DNA of 64,000 bases from Myxocyprinus asiaticus (taxonomy: Eukaryota > Chordata > Actinopteri > Cypriniformes > Catostomidae): the NCBI RefSeq assembly GCF_019703515.2, contig NC_059379.1, positions 20,207,380 to 20,271,379 on the forward strand, in the 5' to 3' direction. The notes beneath the pieces are model-generated. The model saw only the letters and a list, made by a program, of their open reading frames with translations, ran no database searches and had not been told where the DNA came from. Positions 24,636-37,241 of this stretch are shown in pieces; position 1 is the stretch's first letter; each line of letters starts with the position of its first letter. A program made the translations under genes and the position numbers.

Positions 24636-27299
24636 CAATCAGAATCGGAATGAGCTTTATTGCCAAGTATGCTTACACATACAAGGAATTTGTCTTGGTG
24701 ACAGGAGCTTCCAGTGTACAACCATACAAAAACAATACAAAAAGAGCAGCAAGACATGGATAATAATAAAAAATAAAAAATAATTATACACATTCGTACA
24801 GACACACATACATACATACACATGGGTAGTGCAAATCTAATACAATCTGTTATGTATAGTGTAAATACAAATCTGTTATGTACAGTGCAAATGTTTTTTT
24901 TTTTTTCGTTTTTTTTTTTTCCAGAGGAATGAAATGGCAGAGGAGGTTGGATGTGTTGGATAAATATAAGAAAGACTAAACTGTGCATTGCACATAGTTA
25001 TTGCTCAATGGGGCAGTGTAACTGTTCATGAGATGGATAGCCTGAGGGGAAAAAACTGTTCCTGTGCCTGACGGTTCTGGTGCTCAGAGCTTTGAAGTGT
25101 CGGCCAGAAGGCAACAGTTCAAAAAGGTAGTGGGCAGGGTGAGTGGGGTCCAGAGTGATTTTTCCAGCCTTTTTCCTCACTCTGGAAGTGTTTAGATCTT
25201 GAAGGGGGGCAGGGGGCAACCAATAATCCTCTCAGCAGTCCGAACTGTCCTTTGTAGTCTTCTGATATTTGATTTCGTAGCTGAACAAAACCAGACAGTT
25301 ATTGAAGTGCAGAGGACAGACTCAATGACTGCTGAGTAGAACTGTATCAGCAGCTCCTGTGGCAGGTTGAATTTCCTCAGCTGGCGAAGGAAGTACAACC
25401 TCTGCTGGGCCTTTTTCACAATGGAGTCAATGTGGGTCTCCCACTTCAGGTCCTGTGAGATGGTAGTGCCCAGGAACTTGAATGACTCCACTGCTGCCAC
25501 AGTGCTGTTTAGAATGGTGAGGGGGGTCAGTGTTGGGCTGTTCCTCCTAAAGTCCACAATCATCTCCACCGTTTTGAGTGTGTTCAGCTCAAGGTTGTTT
25601 TGACTGCACCAGACAGCCAGCTGTTCAACCTCCCTTCTGTATGCAGACTCATCGTTATCTCGGATGAGGCCGATGACAGTGGTGTCATCTGCAAACTTCA
25701 GGAGCTTGACAGAGGGGTCCTTGGTGATGCAGTCATTGGTGTAGAGGGAGAAGAGTAGTGGTGAGAGCACATATCCCTGGGGGGCACCAGTGCTGATTGT
25801 ACAGGTGCTGGAAGTGAGTTTTCCCTGTCTCACAAGCTGATGCCTGTCTGTCAGAAAGCTGGTAATCCACTGACAGATAGACAAGGGAACAGAGAGTTGG
25901 TGTAATTTATTCTGGAGTATAGCTGGGATGATGGTGTTGAAAGCCGAACTGAAGTCCACAAAAAGGATCCTTGCTTATGTCCCTGGTCTGTCCAGATGTT
26001 GCAGGATATGATGCAATCCCATGTTGACTGCATCATCCACAGACCTGTTTGCTCGATAAGCAAATTGAAGGGGATCTAGAAAGGGTCCAGTGATGTTCTT
26101 CAGGTGGGCCAACACCAGTCTCTCAAATGATTTCATGACCACAGACGTCAGGGCGACAGGTCTGTAGTCATTAAGTCCTGTGATTTTTGGTTTCTTTGGG
26201 ATGGGGATGATAGTGGAACATTTGAGGCAGCAGGGGACTTCACACTGCTCCAGTGATCTATTGAAGATCTGTGTGAAGATGGGGGCCAGCTGGTTAGCAC
26301 AGGATCTAAGACATGCAGGTGAAACGCAATCTGGTCCCTGTGCTTTCCTTATCCTTCGTAGTTGAAAGACGCGGCTCACATCATCTTCACAAATCTTAAG
26401 TGCAGGTTGAGTAGCAGGAGGGGGGAGGAGGAGGGTTGCAGGAGGTGTTGGTGTTTGTGTGAAGTGAAGGTCAGAGTGGGTGTGGGGTGTGAGTTTGGGC
26501 CTTTCAAATCTACAGTAGAACACATTCAGGTCGTCAGCCAGTTGTTGGTCCACCACAGAGTTGGGGGCAGGAGTCCTGTAATTCGTAAGTTGTTTCATGC
26601 CACTCCACGCTGATGCAGGGTCATTAGCTGAAAACTTGTTTTTCAGCTTCTCAGAGTATCTTTTTTTAGCCACTCTGATTCCCTTATTCAGTGTGTTCCT
26701 GGCCTGACTGTACAAGACTTTATCCCCAACTCTGTAAGCATCCTCTTTGCCCTGACGAAGCTGCCTGAGTTCCGCTGTAAACCATGGTTTGTAGTTGTTA
26801 AATGTTATATAAGTCCTAGTAGGAATGCACATATCCTCACAAAAACTGATATATGATGTAACAGTATCTGTGAGCTCATCCAGATTGGTGTCTGCAGCCT
26901 CAAAAACACTCCAATCAGTGCAGTCAAAGCGGGCTTGTAGTTCCAGCTCTGAATCGTTGGTCCATCTCTTTACAGTCCTTAATACAGGCTTAGCAGATTT
27001 TAATTTCTGTCTGTAGGTTGGAAGAAGATGAACCAGACAGTGATTAGATGGTCCCAAAGCTGCTCTAGGGACAGAGCGATATGCATCCTTTATTGTTGTG
27101 TAGCAGTGATCCAGTATATTTCTGTCTCTGGTTGGGCATGTAATGTGCTGTTTGAGGAAAACTCCCGCGGCGAGTAGAAAGGCTTACAGTTGATAAGGAG
27201 CGCTTCTAAATTTGGACAGCACATCCTCTTTAACGTTGTTACATCTGTACACCAACTTTCATTGATGTAAAAGCATGTTCCACCGCCTCTCAAAACAAT
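24636..27299 (-). mobile_element. L2/CR1-like LINE, family A, 5'-truncated copy
   Basis: The minus-strand copy ends at its 3' side near 24636 with the tail whose complement reads CAAATTCCTTGTATGTGTAAGC, shared with the plus-strand copy at 34435-38797. The 5' end breaks off near 27299 inside the endonuclease region, a typical truncation of target-primed reverse transcription. It lies within the hAT at 24092-29097, so it inserted later than that element. Confidence 0.9.
24998..27293 (-). pseudogene. LINE family A ORF2-type polyprotein (endonuclease/RT), broken
   Basis: Reading leftwards: an endonuclease piece (27293-27090, GGGTCFYINESWCTDV) that is missing about 170 bp relative to the other copy at about 27164 (TTTTCCTC joined to AAACAGCAC); then one frame from 27057 to 25192 interrupted only by a TAA at 25972-25974, where the sister copy has TAT. 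This frame contains the RT motifs [22 protein letters not shown] and the catalytic FADDTT (about 25684-25689). A one-base loss in a C-run near 25207 (six versus seven) then shifts the C-terminus. It cannot encode a full protein. Confidence 0.92.
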
Positions 27300-27418
27300 G
27301 CACGGAATGCAAAAAAAAAAAAATATGATAACCCCCTAAAAAGCAGGGTCACTTGGCGCGTCATGTCCCACACAATAGAGGGGGTAGAGCAGTTGTTTGC
27401 TACAGGGGCCACATAGGG

Positions 27419-27812
27419 CTTTAAAGGGCTTTAATTCACACAAAAATGAAAATTCTCTCATCATATATTCACACTTATGCTATCCCATATGTGTATGACT
27501 TTCTTTCTTCAGCAGAACACAAATTAAGATTTTTAGAAGAATATCTCAGCTCTGTTGGTCCATACAATGCAAGTGAATGGGTGCCAACATTTTGAAGCTC
27601 CAAAAATCACATAAGTCAGCATAAAAGTAGCCTAATCCATGTGACTCCAGTGGTTAAATCCATGTCTTCAGAAGTGATATGATAGGTTGGGTGAGCAACA
27701 GATCAATATTTAAGTAAATTTTTACTATAAATTCTCCTCCCTGCTCAGTCAATCTCCACTTTAACTTTCACTTTCTTCTTCTTTTGTTTTTGGTGATTCA
27801 CATTCTTCATCA
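27419..27812. mobile_element. Half of a foldback (hairpin) element
   Basis: Starts TTAATTCACACAAAAATG and shares its order of words with the complete element at 61006-61408 (GAAAATTCTCTCAT, ATGCAAGTGAATGGGTGCCAA, CATAAAAGTA). The second arm is absent. It lies inside the hAT element. Confidence 0.65.
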
Positions 27813-28413
27813 GTGGCGGATTTAGGCATGGGCGATATGGGCAGTTGTCCAGGGCGGCATCTTGTGGGGGGACGTCACGAGTCAACAACTTCGGGGGTGT
27901 TCTCATTTACAGTCAAACCCAGGGCGCCAGGTTTTCTCGTTTGCTTGTTGTTATTTGATTAATAGTCTTTATGTGACATAGCCTACTAGACAGTGCTCTA
28001 TTCGGTTACATGTACACTTCAAGTCCGACATTTTGATGCAAATAAAAAAATGTTGTCCCACTGTTTACGTTCACTTTAGACCAAACTGACTGCGTTTACA
28101 TTAATGGCTCACCAAGATGGGCACTGGCTGAATTATAAAGTGTATTTGATCGTTTAGTCGCGTACCGGCATTAGCGCTCTCGGAGCACACACGCATGTAA
28201 AGCGCTCAAACATTAGCCGCCTGTCAGTCAAACAGCACGCAGCTACAGACGTCAGGAAATAAAAAGTCAATCTTTTATATTTTATCTAGATCAACCAACC
28301 ATTGGTTGTCTTGCTATCGTGATTGATGTAATGAACACCCCTGGTCTAGATGTAGAACATAGGCCAAGTAGCCTATAGAAAATTACTCAAAAATGTAACA
28401 TCGATATCGAGGA

Positions 28414-28472
<59 letters not shown>

Positions 28473-28515
28473 TTTTTCAGATAAACATCAAGATTGATTT
28501 ATCGCCCAGCCCTAT
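27813..28515. mobile_element. Fragments of other DNA transposons inside the hAT element
   Basis: 27813-27870 reads AGTGGCGGATTTAGGCATGG...CCAGGGCGGCAT, and 28470-28515 ends TTTATCGCCCAGCCCTA. Both look like ends of teleost DNA transposons (the second complements TAGGGCTGGGCGATAAA). They do not pair with each other, so they probably are two different relics. Confidence 0.4.
28415..28468. repeat. (CT)n microsatellite
   Basis: About 27 uninterrupted CT units, the longest pure CT repeat in the window. Confidence 0.97.
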
Positions 28516-29105
28516 TGATAACATTGCCTTAATCTCTCACATCAACCCAATAAACTTAGTGATAGATAGCCTGTAAATTAGCTACGTTATAGACACAGAA
28601 TCTTGTAAGCAGAAATAGGAAATTTACCTCGATATGTTTCTTCAAATTAGAGGCAGGATTAATGCTGATATCTGGCTTGAGCAAGTTAAACTCACATGAC
28701 ACAATCAAGCAATTGGCCTTTGGCCTTTTTCACTGCGAAAAGCCCTTTCAGGTGCGGCCGTGATGTTCAAGTGTTAAAAAATGTGTTTGAGGCATCCTCC
28801 ACTTCCATAAGAGTTGGTACCAGATCTACAGCTGCCATTCAAGTTTTTTACATGCGATTTGATTTGAGTCACGAGACTCTCCCTACCCAATCATGTTGAT
28901 AGATCAAAATAAAATCAGGACAGGGAAGTAGCGAACACAGACGGTGGGAATATAGCACATTAAAAGTACAGTTACAGCACTTAAAATGTACTCAAGTAAA
29001 AGTATACAATTTTTAAACTACTTAAAGTACAATTCCTGGGAAAAACTACTTAATTACAGTAACATGAGTATTTGTAATTCATTACTTTACACCCCTGATA
29101 AATAT

Positions 29106-29709
29106 TTAGTCCCCTTGGTAGCAGTAGGGTTCTCATTGACTGCTGTGTGGTATTACATAGTAATTCACAGGACAAATTCTAGTCTGGACATGTTGGTAGC
29201 TTCTGCATATTTTAAAGGCTCAGGACCATGACGTTGTCCTGGTAACACAGTTTCAGCGAGAATGAAAATGATGAATGGACATATCAATTCCAATGCAACT
29301 CACAGTTGTTAAAAACATGTCAAAACATTTATTCTTTGCTGCTTTCTACGTTCTATATAGGGTACAAAAATACATATTTTCAGATTCAACTAGTCGACTA
29401 ATTGGTCTTAAGGAAGCCCTGTATAATTAGACTGGTTTCAGGTAGACCGGACCCCCCATCGGCCGTTTCGTTACATAAGACGTATTTGTGCAGTCAAAAA
29501 AAGCTAGACAAAGTTGAACAAAAGTTGGACTACTGTATTTTAACTTCATACACCTCACTACACCAACTAGTCAACCTCCATAATCCACTTGTTGGTTGGT
29601 ATAATAGATCATTGTGACCCATCCCTAATTCTATATATTTCACTTAATTTTATATATATCCAGTGTTTATAGGGTAATTTTGTTTCTTTACACTCTCTCT
29701 TCCTATTAG
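29106..29709. other. End of mpp7 intron 2, with a CTAGTCGACTAATTGG remnant
   Basis: 29388-29430 contains CAACTAGTCGACTAATTGG...AAGCCCTGTA, like the subterminal words of the hAT at 16555-17815, but no matching left end was placed. Otherwise no feature. Confidence 0.35.
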
Positions 29710-29787
29710 ATTCATGAGAAGCTTCAGTGTTATGAAGACCGCTCACCAGCTCCAGTACTGGACAACGCTTGCTCACTGGCCCAAGAT
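29710..29787 (+). CDS. mpp7: MPP7-like coding exon 3 (end of L27N, start of L27C)
   Basis: There are 26 codons between a TCCTATTAG acceptor and a GTGAGT donor (29788), phase 0 on both sides. It reads IHEKLQCYEDRSPAPVLDN and ends SLAQD. The IHEKL motif and the YE...SP.PVL segment are conserved in MPP3 and MPP7 and join the two L27 helical bundles (residues 53-78 here). If translation is read through the donor the next residues are Val-Ser, so the boundary is set by the match to exon 4, which begins LMEELQ; the family reads D-L-x-EELQ across this junction. Confidence 0.92.
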
Positions 29788-30327
29788 GTGAGTGACCCAC
29801 ATGCACATCCTTCCTGTTAAACGGCAAAACACCTTTAAGCTCATAAACTTTACACACTTTTGCATGGGTAAACACGCACACACTTTCGAAGAAATGCATG
29901 AAGTGCGCCTGCAAAAGCACACACAGAGATGTCTCCCAGCATGTCTAAGACTGACTCCAAGAGGAACTTGTCATTAAAGGAAAGAGAGGAGATGGATGGA
30001 TGTCTGGGGCAGAGAACACAAGTAGATGGGCTGCAGATGAGAGTGTGAGATGAGGCGTGGAGAATTGTGTGTGTCTGTATAAGACATTAGTCATCAGTAT
30101 TATAAAACTCTCAGTGTTTAAACTCTCAACGGCTTGCATAACGTAAACTGACTACTATATCAACATGGCCACATAGACATACACACTCACACACACAAAC
30201 CCATGTAAACTTAGAGGAGTTTACTCTGGATATGATCAGAGAGAGAAAAGACAGAAGGAAAGAACACAAAAGTGAATCAGAGCAGAGCAGCCCAGGTCAG
30301 CACTGACATTCATATGGGTCGAAATTA

Positions 30328-30420
30328 GGGGTGTAATGGTTCAAATTTCTCATGGTTCGGTTTGTATCACGGTTTTAGGGTCACAGTTTCAGTACGGTTC
30401 GGTATTTGTTATGTTCAGGG
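30328..30420. mobile_element. Left-end remnant of a GGGGTGTAATGGTTC-type DNA transposon
   Basis: GGGGTGTAATGGTTCAAATT followed by CGGTTTGTATCACGGTTTTAGG and TACGGTTCGGTAT is a common teleost hAT-like end. After about 100 bp it changes to a region of ACCATGG/CATGGTTACTA words (30505-30780) that look like a degenerate internal repeat. No right end was found. Confidence 0.5.
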
Positions 30421-30499
30421 GGAAAAAAAAATATTACTGCCAAATCCAAAGTAAAAATATTCTATTTGGTAACAGACACTTCAAGAGGTTTGCCCTCAC

Positions 30500-30785
30500 T
30501 AGTACAAATCACCATGGTTTTACTACAGTATCCATAGTTTAAACAATGAATTTGTAGTGAAATCTTAGTAACCACAAAATTAACATGGTTACTGTCATGG
30601 TTACAATACTATAGTAAAATCAAGGTTACTATATGGAAACTACAGTATTGCTGTTGTAAAACAATTGTTAATTGTATCAAAACTATGATTTCTGCCAAGA
30701 AAACAATGGTGACAGCAATAATTGTTACTTCAGTCATGGCTACTACAATATTACTATTACTTTAGTAAAACCATGGTTCATTTTC
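30500..30785. repeat. Degenerate CATGGTTACTATAGTA-type repeat region
   Basis: Words such as CCATGGTTTTACTACAGTA, CATGGTTACTGTCATGGTTAC and AAACCATGGTTC recur with both orientations over about 280 bp. They read as an old dispersed repeat with inverted units and no coding potential. Confidence 0.45.
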
Positions 30786-30860
30786 GTTAGGGTCCTTAAC
30801 TAAAAAAAAACTTTCTCTAATTACTAACTCAACATTTTAACTTAATACCTGCATTATCAA

Positions 30861-33800
30861 AATCAAATCAAATCACTTTTATTGTCACACAACCATACAC
30901 ACAAGTGCAATGGTGTGTGAAATTCTTGGGTGCAGTTCCGAGCAACATAGCAGTCGTGACAGTGATGAGACATATACCAGTTTACAATAAACATCAGATT
31001 AACACAACACAATTTAAAGTCTAATATACACATAATTACACACAACACAATATACAAATAATAACATACACTGTACAGTATACAGTACACACAATATAGA
31101 TACACATTATTCATTCAAGAAAAAGTATATAAAGAATGTACAGTAGGTTGTATTGTACTGTATTGACATTCAGGCTGTCAGTTGATAGTAAGTTGTTAAG
31201 AGAGAATATAATATAATAATAATAATATAATTTATGACAGTCCGGTGTGAGATAAAAGAGTAAGAATAATAAAGTGCAGTGCTGATGTATTTTGATCGTG
31301 GGAGATCAAGAGTTCAAAAGTCTGATTGCTTGGGGGAAGAAGCTATCATGAAGTCGGCTGGTGCGGGTCCTGATGCTGCGATACCGCCTGCCTGATGGTA
31401 GCAGTGAGAACAGCCCATGGCTCGGGTGGCTGGAGTCTCTGATGATTCTCTGAGCTTTTTTCACACACCGCCTGGTATATATGTCCTGGAGGGAGGGAAG
31501 CTCACCTCCGATGATGTGTCTGGCAGTTCGCACCACCCTTTGCAGTGCTTTGCGGTTGTGGGTGGTGCTATTGCCGTACCAGGCGGAGATGCTGCCAGTC
31601 AGGATGCTCTCTAGAGTGCAGGTGTAGAACCGTGTGAGGATGTGGCGGTTCATTCCAAACTTCCTCAGCCGTCTCAGGAAGAAGAGGCGCTGATGAGCCT
31701 TCTTCACAACGGCTTCAGTGTGGATGGACCATGTGAGTTCCTCAGTGATGTAGACACCCAGGAACTTGAAGCTGCTGACTCTCTCCACTGGTGCTCCATT
31801 GATGGTGATGGGACTGTGTTCTCTGTCTTTTCTTCTGAAGTCTACCACAAGATCCTTAGTCTTACTGACATTGAGGGAGAGGTTGTGCTCCTGACACCAG
31901 TGTGTCAGAGTGTGCACCTCCTCTCTGTAGGCTGTTTCATCATTGTCAGTGATCAGACCTACCACCGTCGTGTCATCAGCAAACTTAATGATGGCATTGG
32001 AGCTATGTGTTGCCACACAGTCATGTGTGTACAAGGAATACAAGAGTGGGCTGAGAACACAGCCCTGTGGGGCTCCAGTGTTGAGGGTCAGTGATGAGAT
32101 GTTGCTGCCTATTCTAACCACCTGGCATCTGCTTGACAGGAAGTCCAGGATTCAGCTGCACAGCGAGCTGTTTAAGCCCGGAGCCCGGAGTTTCTCATCA
32201 AGCTTGGAGGGCACTTTGGTGTTGAATGCTGAGTTGTAGTCTACAAATAACATTCTCACATAAGTGTTCTTTTTTTCCAAGTGGGCGAGAGCAGTGTGTA
32301 TTGTAGATGCAATGGCATCATCATCAGTGGAGCGGTTGTTGCGGTAAGCAAACTGCAATGGGTCTAGAGAGAGAGGCAGCACAGAGCAGATGTAATCTCT
32401 GATTAGTCTCTCAAAGCATTTGCTGATGATGGGGATCAGAGCAACAGGACGCCAGTCATTTAAGCAAGTGATTTTGGATTGCTTTGGAACAGGCACAATG
32501 GTGGACATTTTAAAGCATGTGGGGACTATAGACAAAGAGAGGGAAAGGTTGAAAATGTCCGTAAAAACACCAGCCAGTTGGTTCGCGCGCGCTCTGATGA
32601 CTCAGCCCGGAATGCCGTCTGGACCCGTGGCTTTGCGGATATTCACCCGTCGGAAGGATCGGGTTACATCCGCTACAGAGACGGAGAGTGAACTAACCTC
32701 TGTAGCTTCGGCCGCGAGAGCTCTCTCCACGAGGTCGGTGTTATTTCCCTCAAAACGAGCATAAAAAGTGTTTAGCTCATTCGGGAGAGATGCAGCGGTG
32801 TTCATGGCGGAGTTTTTATTCCCTTTAAAGTCCGTGATGATGTTAATTCCCTGCCACGTGCTTCTAGAGTTGGTGGTGTTAAACTGTCCTTCAATCTTGT
32901 TCCTGTACTGACGTTTTGCATAACTGGCTTGTTTATGCTCCTCCGTGTTCCCGGAATTAAAAGCGGAGGTCCGCACATTAAGTGCCGCGCAAACATCGCT
33001 ATTAATCCATGGCTTCTGGTTCGGATAGATCCGTATTGTTCTGGTCGGAACGACGTCCTCTACGCACTTTCTGATGAAACGCATTACGCTATCAGCGTAA
33101 AGCTCGATGTCGTCATCAGAGGCGGACCGGAACATCTCCCAGTCCGTATGATCAAAACAGTCTTGTAGCGTAGTCTGATTGGTCTGACCAGCACTGGATC
33201 GTTCTGAGGGTGGGTGCTTCCTGTTTCAGTTTCTGTCTGTAAGCGGGCAGAAGCAGAATGGAAGAGTGGTCTGATTTGCCGAATGGTGGGCGGAGGAGGG
33301 ATTTGTAGCCATCCCGGATGGGAGAGTAGCAATGGTCCAAAACCCAGTTCCCTCGTGTGTTGAAACTGATGTGTTGTTGGTATTTTGGTGCGATTATTTG
33401 AAACTGGCTTTATTAAAGTCCTCGGTCACAATGAACACGGCCTCAGGGTGCATGGTTTCCTGCTTGCTTATAATCCCGTACAGTTCCTTGAGTGCCTGGT
33501 CTGTGTTGGCTTGTGGGAGGATGTACACAGCTGTGATAATGATCGCTGTGAATTCCCTCGGTAGCCAGAGTGGTCGACACAGAAGCATGAGAAATTCCAG
33601 ATCAGGAGAGCAGAAAGACTTGATAGAATGTACGTTCCTCTGATCACACCAGGATTTGTTGATCATAAAACATACACCACCACCTCTGCTTTTACCTGAG
33701 AGGTCTTTCACTCTGTCCGCTCGATGCACGGAGAACCCCGCAGGTTCGATGGCTGAGTCTGGAATCTCCGCAGACATCCAAGTTTCCGTAAGGCAGATAA

Positions 33801-34231
33801 TGCAGCAGTCCCTCATCTCTCGTTGGAAAGAGATCCGCGCTTTCAGCTCGCAGATCTTGTTTTCCAGAGACTGAACATTTGCCATTTAGAATACTGGGTA
33901 GCGGGGGTCGATTTGTGCGGCGTCTTACTCTGATGAGAACGCCGGCTCTGTTTCCCCTTTTACTCCTGCGTTTCCGCGGCCGGGCAGCCCAGACAAAGGG
34001 CTCCGCTTGCGTGTTTGTAAACAGTGGGTCGGCATTGAGGAATTTGAAGTCTGGTTTATGGTGTGTAATTGCTGAACCAGTGTCCAAAAGTGTTTGTCTG
34101 TCGTAGACAATAAGGCAGGCAACATCCAAGACAAAAAACATAAGAATTGTAAACAAAACAAACAAAACACTACCATGTTGTGTCGGAGCTCGCAACGCAG
34201 CAGCCATACTCGGCGCCATCTTGAGTCCTAT
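30861..34231 (-). mobile_element. L2-like LINE, family B, nearly full-length but decayed
   Basis: About 3.4 kb on the minus strand. The 3' end at about 30861-30875 is an AATCA repeat (complement TGATT), as in L2-type LINEs that end in short tandem repeats and not poly-A. The 3' UTR contains CTTTTATTGTCACACAACC in + orientation. The 5' end is near 34231, upstream of an ORF start at 34219. Its sequence differs clearly from family A next to it. Confidence 0.88.
31306..34219 (-). pseudogene. LINE family B polyprotein (endonuclease/RT), frameshifts and stops
   Basis: The N-terminal part (34219-33890) starts MAPSMAAALRAP, has one hydrophobic stretch and a basic RPRKRRSKRG patch. A frameshift near 33890 leads to the endonuclease (33885-33394: CIICLTETWMS, SRGGGVCFMINKSWC). 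More shifts lie between 33394 and 33135. From 33135 to 31306 one frame runs through the RT with two stops. The one at 32149-32151 is a Trp-to-TGA change in LCSWILDFL. The RT motifs [24 protein letters not shown] and FADDTT (about 31971) are intact. It ends SFFPQAIRLLNS. Confidence 0.9.
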
Positions 34232-34439
34232 GAGTCAAGTTAAATTGATTATTACGTTATTATTATTACGTTAAATGCATCAACATAAAGAGCATTTCAG
34301 ACTCAACTCAGCATATATTCAACGTTCAGAATCAGTGCCAGTCCTACCCCATTTGACACTCTAGGCAAGGCGTTATCGGAACACACAGGGTGCATTCACT
34401 CACTGGCTGAGTGAAGCTATTCCGGACAGCGCGTTACAT

Positions 34440-36924
34440 ATGCCGGGCTTTCAGCTGTTCAGAGCGGATTGCATCGCGGAGTTAATGGGGAAAACGAGAG
34501 GCTGTGGAACATGCATTTACATCAATGAAAGTTGGTGTACAGATGTAACAACGTTAAAGAAGATGTGCTGTACTAATTTGGAAGCGCTCTTTATTAACTG
34601 TAAGCCTTTCTACTCGCCACGGGAGTTTTCCTCGTTTATTCTGGTGAGTGTGTGTATATCGTGCCAAACGCGTGTTTGAATACCGCGCTGCAACAGCTGG
34701 CTGATCAAATCATAGACACAGAACAACAATACTCGGACTCAGTTATTATTATTCTTGGGGATTTTAACAAAGCAAATCTCACACGTGAACTGCCCAAATA
34801 CAAACAGCACATTACATGCCCAACCAGAGACAGAAATATACTGGATTACTGCTACACAACAATAAAGGATGCATATTGCTCTGTTCCTAGAGCAGCTTTG
34901 AGACTATCTGATCACTGTCTGGTTCATCTTCTTCCAACCTACAGACAGAAATTAAAGTCTGCTAAGCCTGTAGTAGGGACTATAAAGAGATGGATCAATG
35001 AAGCAGAGCTGGAACTACAAGCCTGCTTTGACCTTCACTGATTGGAGTGTTTTTGAGGCTGCAGCCACAGACCTGGATGAGCTCAAAGATAATGTTACAT
35101 CATATATCAGTTTCTGTGAGGATATGTGCATTCCTACTAGGACTTATTTAACATTTAACAATGACAAAGCATGGTTTACAGCAGAACTCGGGCAGCTTCG
35201 GCAGGCCAAAGAGGATGCTTACAGATTTGGGGATAAAGTCTTGTACAATCAGGCCAGGAACATACTGAATAAGGGAATCAGAGTGGCTAAAAGAAGATAC
35301 TCTGAGAAGCTGAATAATAAGTTTTCAGCTAACGACCCTGCATCAGTGTGGAGTGGCATGAAACAACTTAAGAATTACAGGACTCCTACCCCCAACCCTG
35401 TGGTGGACCAACAACTGGCTGACAACCTGAATGTGTTCTACTGTAGATTTGAAAGGCCCAATCTCACACCCCACACCCACTCTGACTTTCACTTCACACA
35501 AACACCAACACCTCCTGCAACCCCCCTCCTGCTACTCAACCTGCACTTAAGATCTGTGAAGATAATGTGAGCCGCTTCTTTCGAAAACAAAGGAAAGCAC
35601 AGGGCCCAGATGGCGTTTCACCTGCATGTCTTAGATCCTGTGCTAACCAGCTGGCCCCTATCTTCACACAGATCTTCAATAGATCACTAGAGCAGTGTGA
35701 AGTCCCATGCTGCTACAAACGTTCCACTATCATCCCCATCCCAAAGAAACCAAAAATTACAGGACTTAATGACTACAGATCTGTCGCTCTGACGTCTGTG
35801 GTCATGAAGTCATTTGAGAGACTGGTGTTGGCCCACCTGAAGGACATCACTGGACCCTTTCTAGATCCCCTTCAATTTGCTTATCGAGCAAACAGATCTG
35901 TGGATGATGCAGTCAACATGGGATTGCGTCATATCCTGCAACATCTGGACAGACCAGGGACATATGCAAGGATCCTTTTTGTGGACTTCAGTTCGGCTTT
36001 CAACACCATCATCCCAGCTATACTCCAGAATAAATTACACCAACTCTCTGTTCCCATGTCTATCTGTCAGTGGATTACCAGCTTTTCTGACAGACAGGCA
36101 GCAGCTTGTGAGACAGGGGAAATACACTTCCAGCACCTGTACAATCAGCACTGGTGCCCCTCAGGGATATGTGCTCTCTCCACTACTCTTCTCCCTCTAC
36201 ACCAATGACTGCATCGCCAAGGACCCCTCTGTCAAGCTCCTGAAGTTTGCAGACAACAAACAACTGTCATCGGCCTCATCCGAGATGACGATGAGTCTGC
36301 ATACAGAAGGGAGGTTAAACAGCTGGCTGTCTGGTGCAGTCAAAACAACCTTGAGCTGAACATGCTCAAAACGGTGGAAATGATTATGGACTTTAGGAGG
36401 AACCCCCCAACACTGTCCCCCTCACCATTCTAAACAGCACTGTGGCAGCAGTGGAGTCATTCAGGTTCCTGGGCACTACCATCTCACAGGACCTGAAGTG
36501 GGAGACCCACATTGACTCCACTGCGAAAAAGGCCCAGCAGAGGTTGTACTTCCTTCGCCAGTTGAGGAAATTCAACCTGCTACAGGCGCTGCTGATACAG
36601 TTCTACTCAGCGGTCATTGAGTCTGTCCTCTGCACTTCAATAACTGTCTGGTTTTGTTCAGCTACGAAATCAGACATCAGAAGACTACAAAGGACAGTTC
36701 AGACTGCTGAGAGGATTATTGGTTGCCCTCTGCCCCCCCTTCAAGAACTATACACTTCCAGAGTGAAGAAAAAGGCTGGAAAAATCACTCTGGACCCCAC
36801 TCACCCTGCCCACTACCTTTTTGAACTGTTGCCTTCTGGCCGACGCTTCAGAGCTCTGAGCACCAGAACTGTCAGGCACAGGAACATTTTTTTCGCTCAG
36901 GCTATCCATCACATGAACAGTTAA
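34440..36924 (+). pseudogene. LINE family A endonuclease/RT, several frameshifts
   Basis: The reading frame changes at least five times: 34440-34660, about 34660-35030, 35030-35560, 35567-36120, 36120-36350 and 36442-36924. Recognisable parts in order: endonuclease (CIYINESWCTDV, ILGDFNKANLTRELP), linker (ANDPASVWSGMKQL), RT ([24 protein letters not shown]) and the C-terminal HPAHYLFELLPSGRRF. The catalytic FADD box near 36247 is damaged and reads FADNKQ, so even the RT core is dead. Confidence 0.9.
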
Positions 36925-37059
36925 AACTGCCCCTTTGAGCAATAATTAATGTGCAATACACAGCTTAGTCTTTTTATATTATCCAACACATCCTACCTCT
37001 TCTGCCATTACATTCCCTTTGCACTGTACATAACCGATTTGTATTTAAATTTACACTAC

Positions 37060-37158
37060 ATATGTGTATATTTGTGTGTATGTATGTATGTATATATATT
37101 TGTATATGTGTGTATGTGTATGTATGTGTGTGTGTGTGTGTGTATATATATGTATGTA

Positions 37159-37241
<83 letters not shown>

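Larger units (their letters stand above)
24092..29097. mobile_element. hAT transposon (5 kb with nested insertions), perfect 8-bp TSD
   Basis: The left end CAGGGGTGGAAAG and right end (complement CAGGGGTGTAAAG) are inverted repeats, flanked exactly by ATAAATAT at 24084-24091 and 29098-29105. Subterminal ACTCAAGTAAAA motifs repeat inside both ends (near 24120, 24190, 28990). The body is split by a LINE (24636-27299), a foldback half (27419-27812) and fragments of other DNA elements with a long CT repeat. Native hAT sequence is probably only 24092-24635 and about 28520-29097. No intact transposase remains. Confidence 0.87.

Noticed and set aside
25367..26613. Plus-strand open frames opposite the LINE (25367-25603, 26180-26365, 26362-26613)
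   Set aside because: They are antisense shadows of the reverse transcriptase frame on the minus strand.
31417..32764. Plus-strand open frames opposite LINE family B
   Set aside because: Antisense shadows of the RT frame; no independent features.
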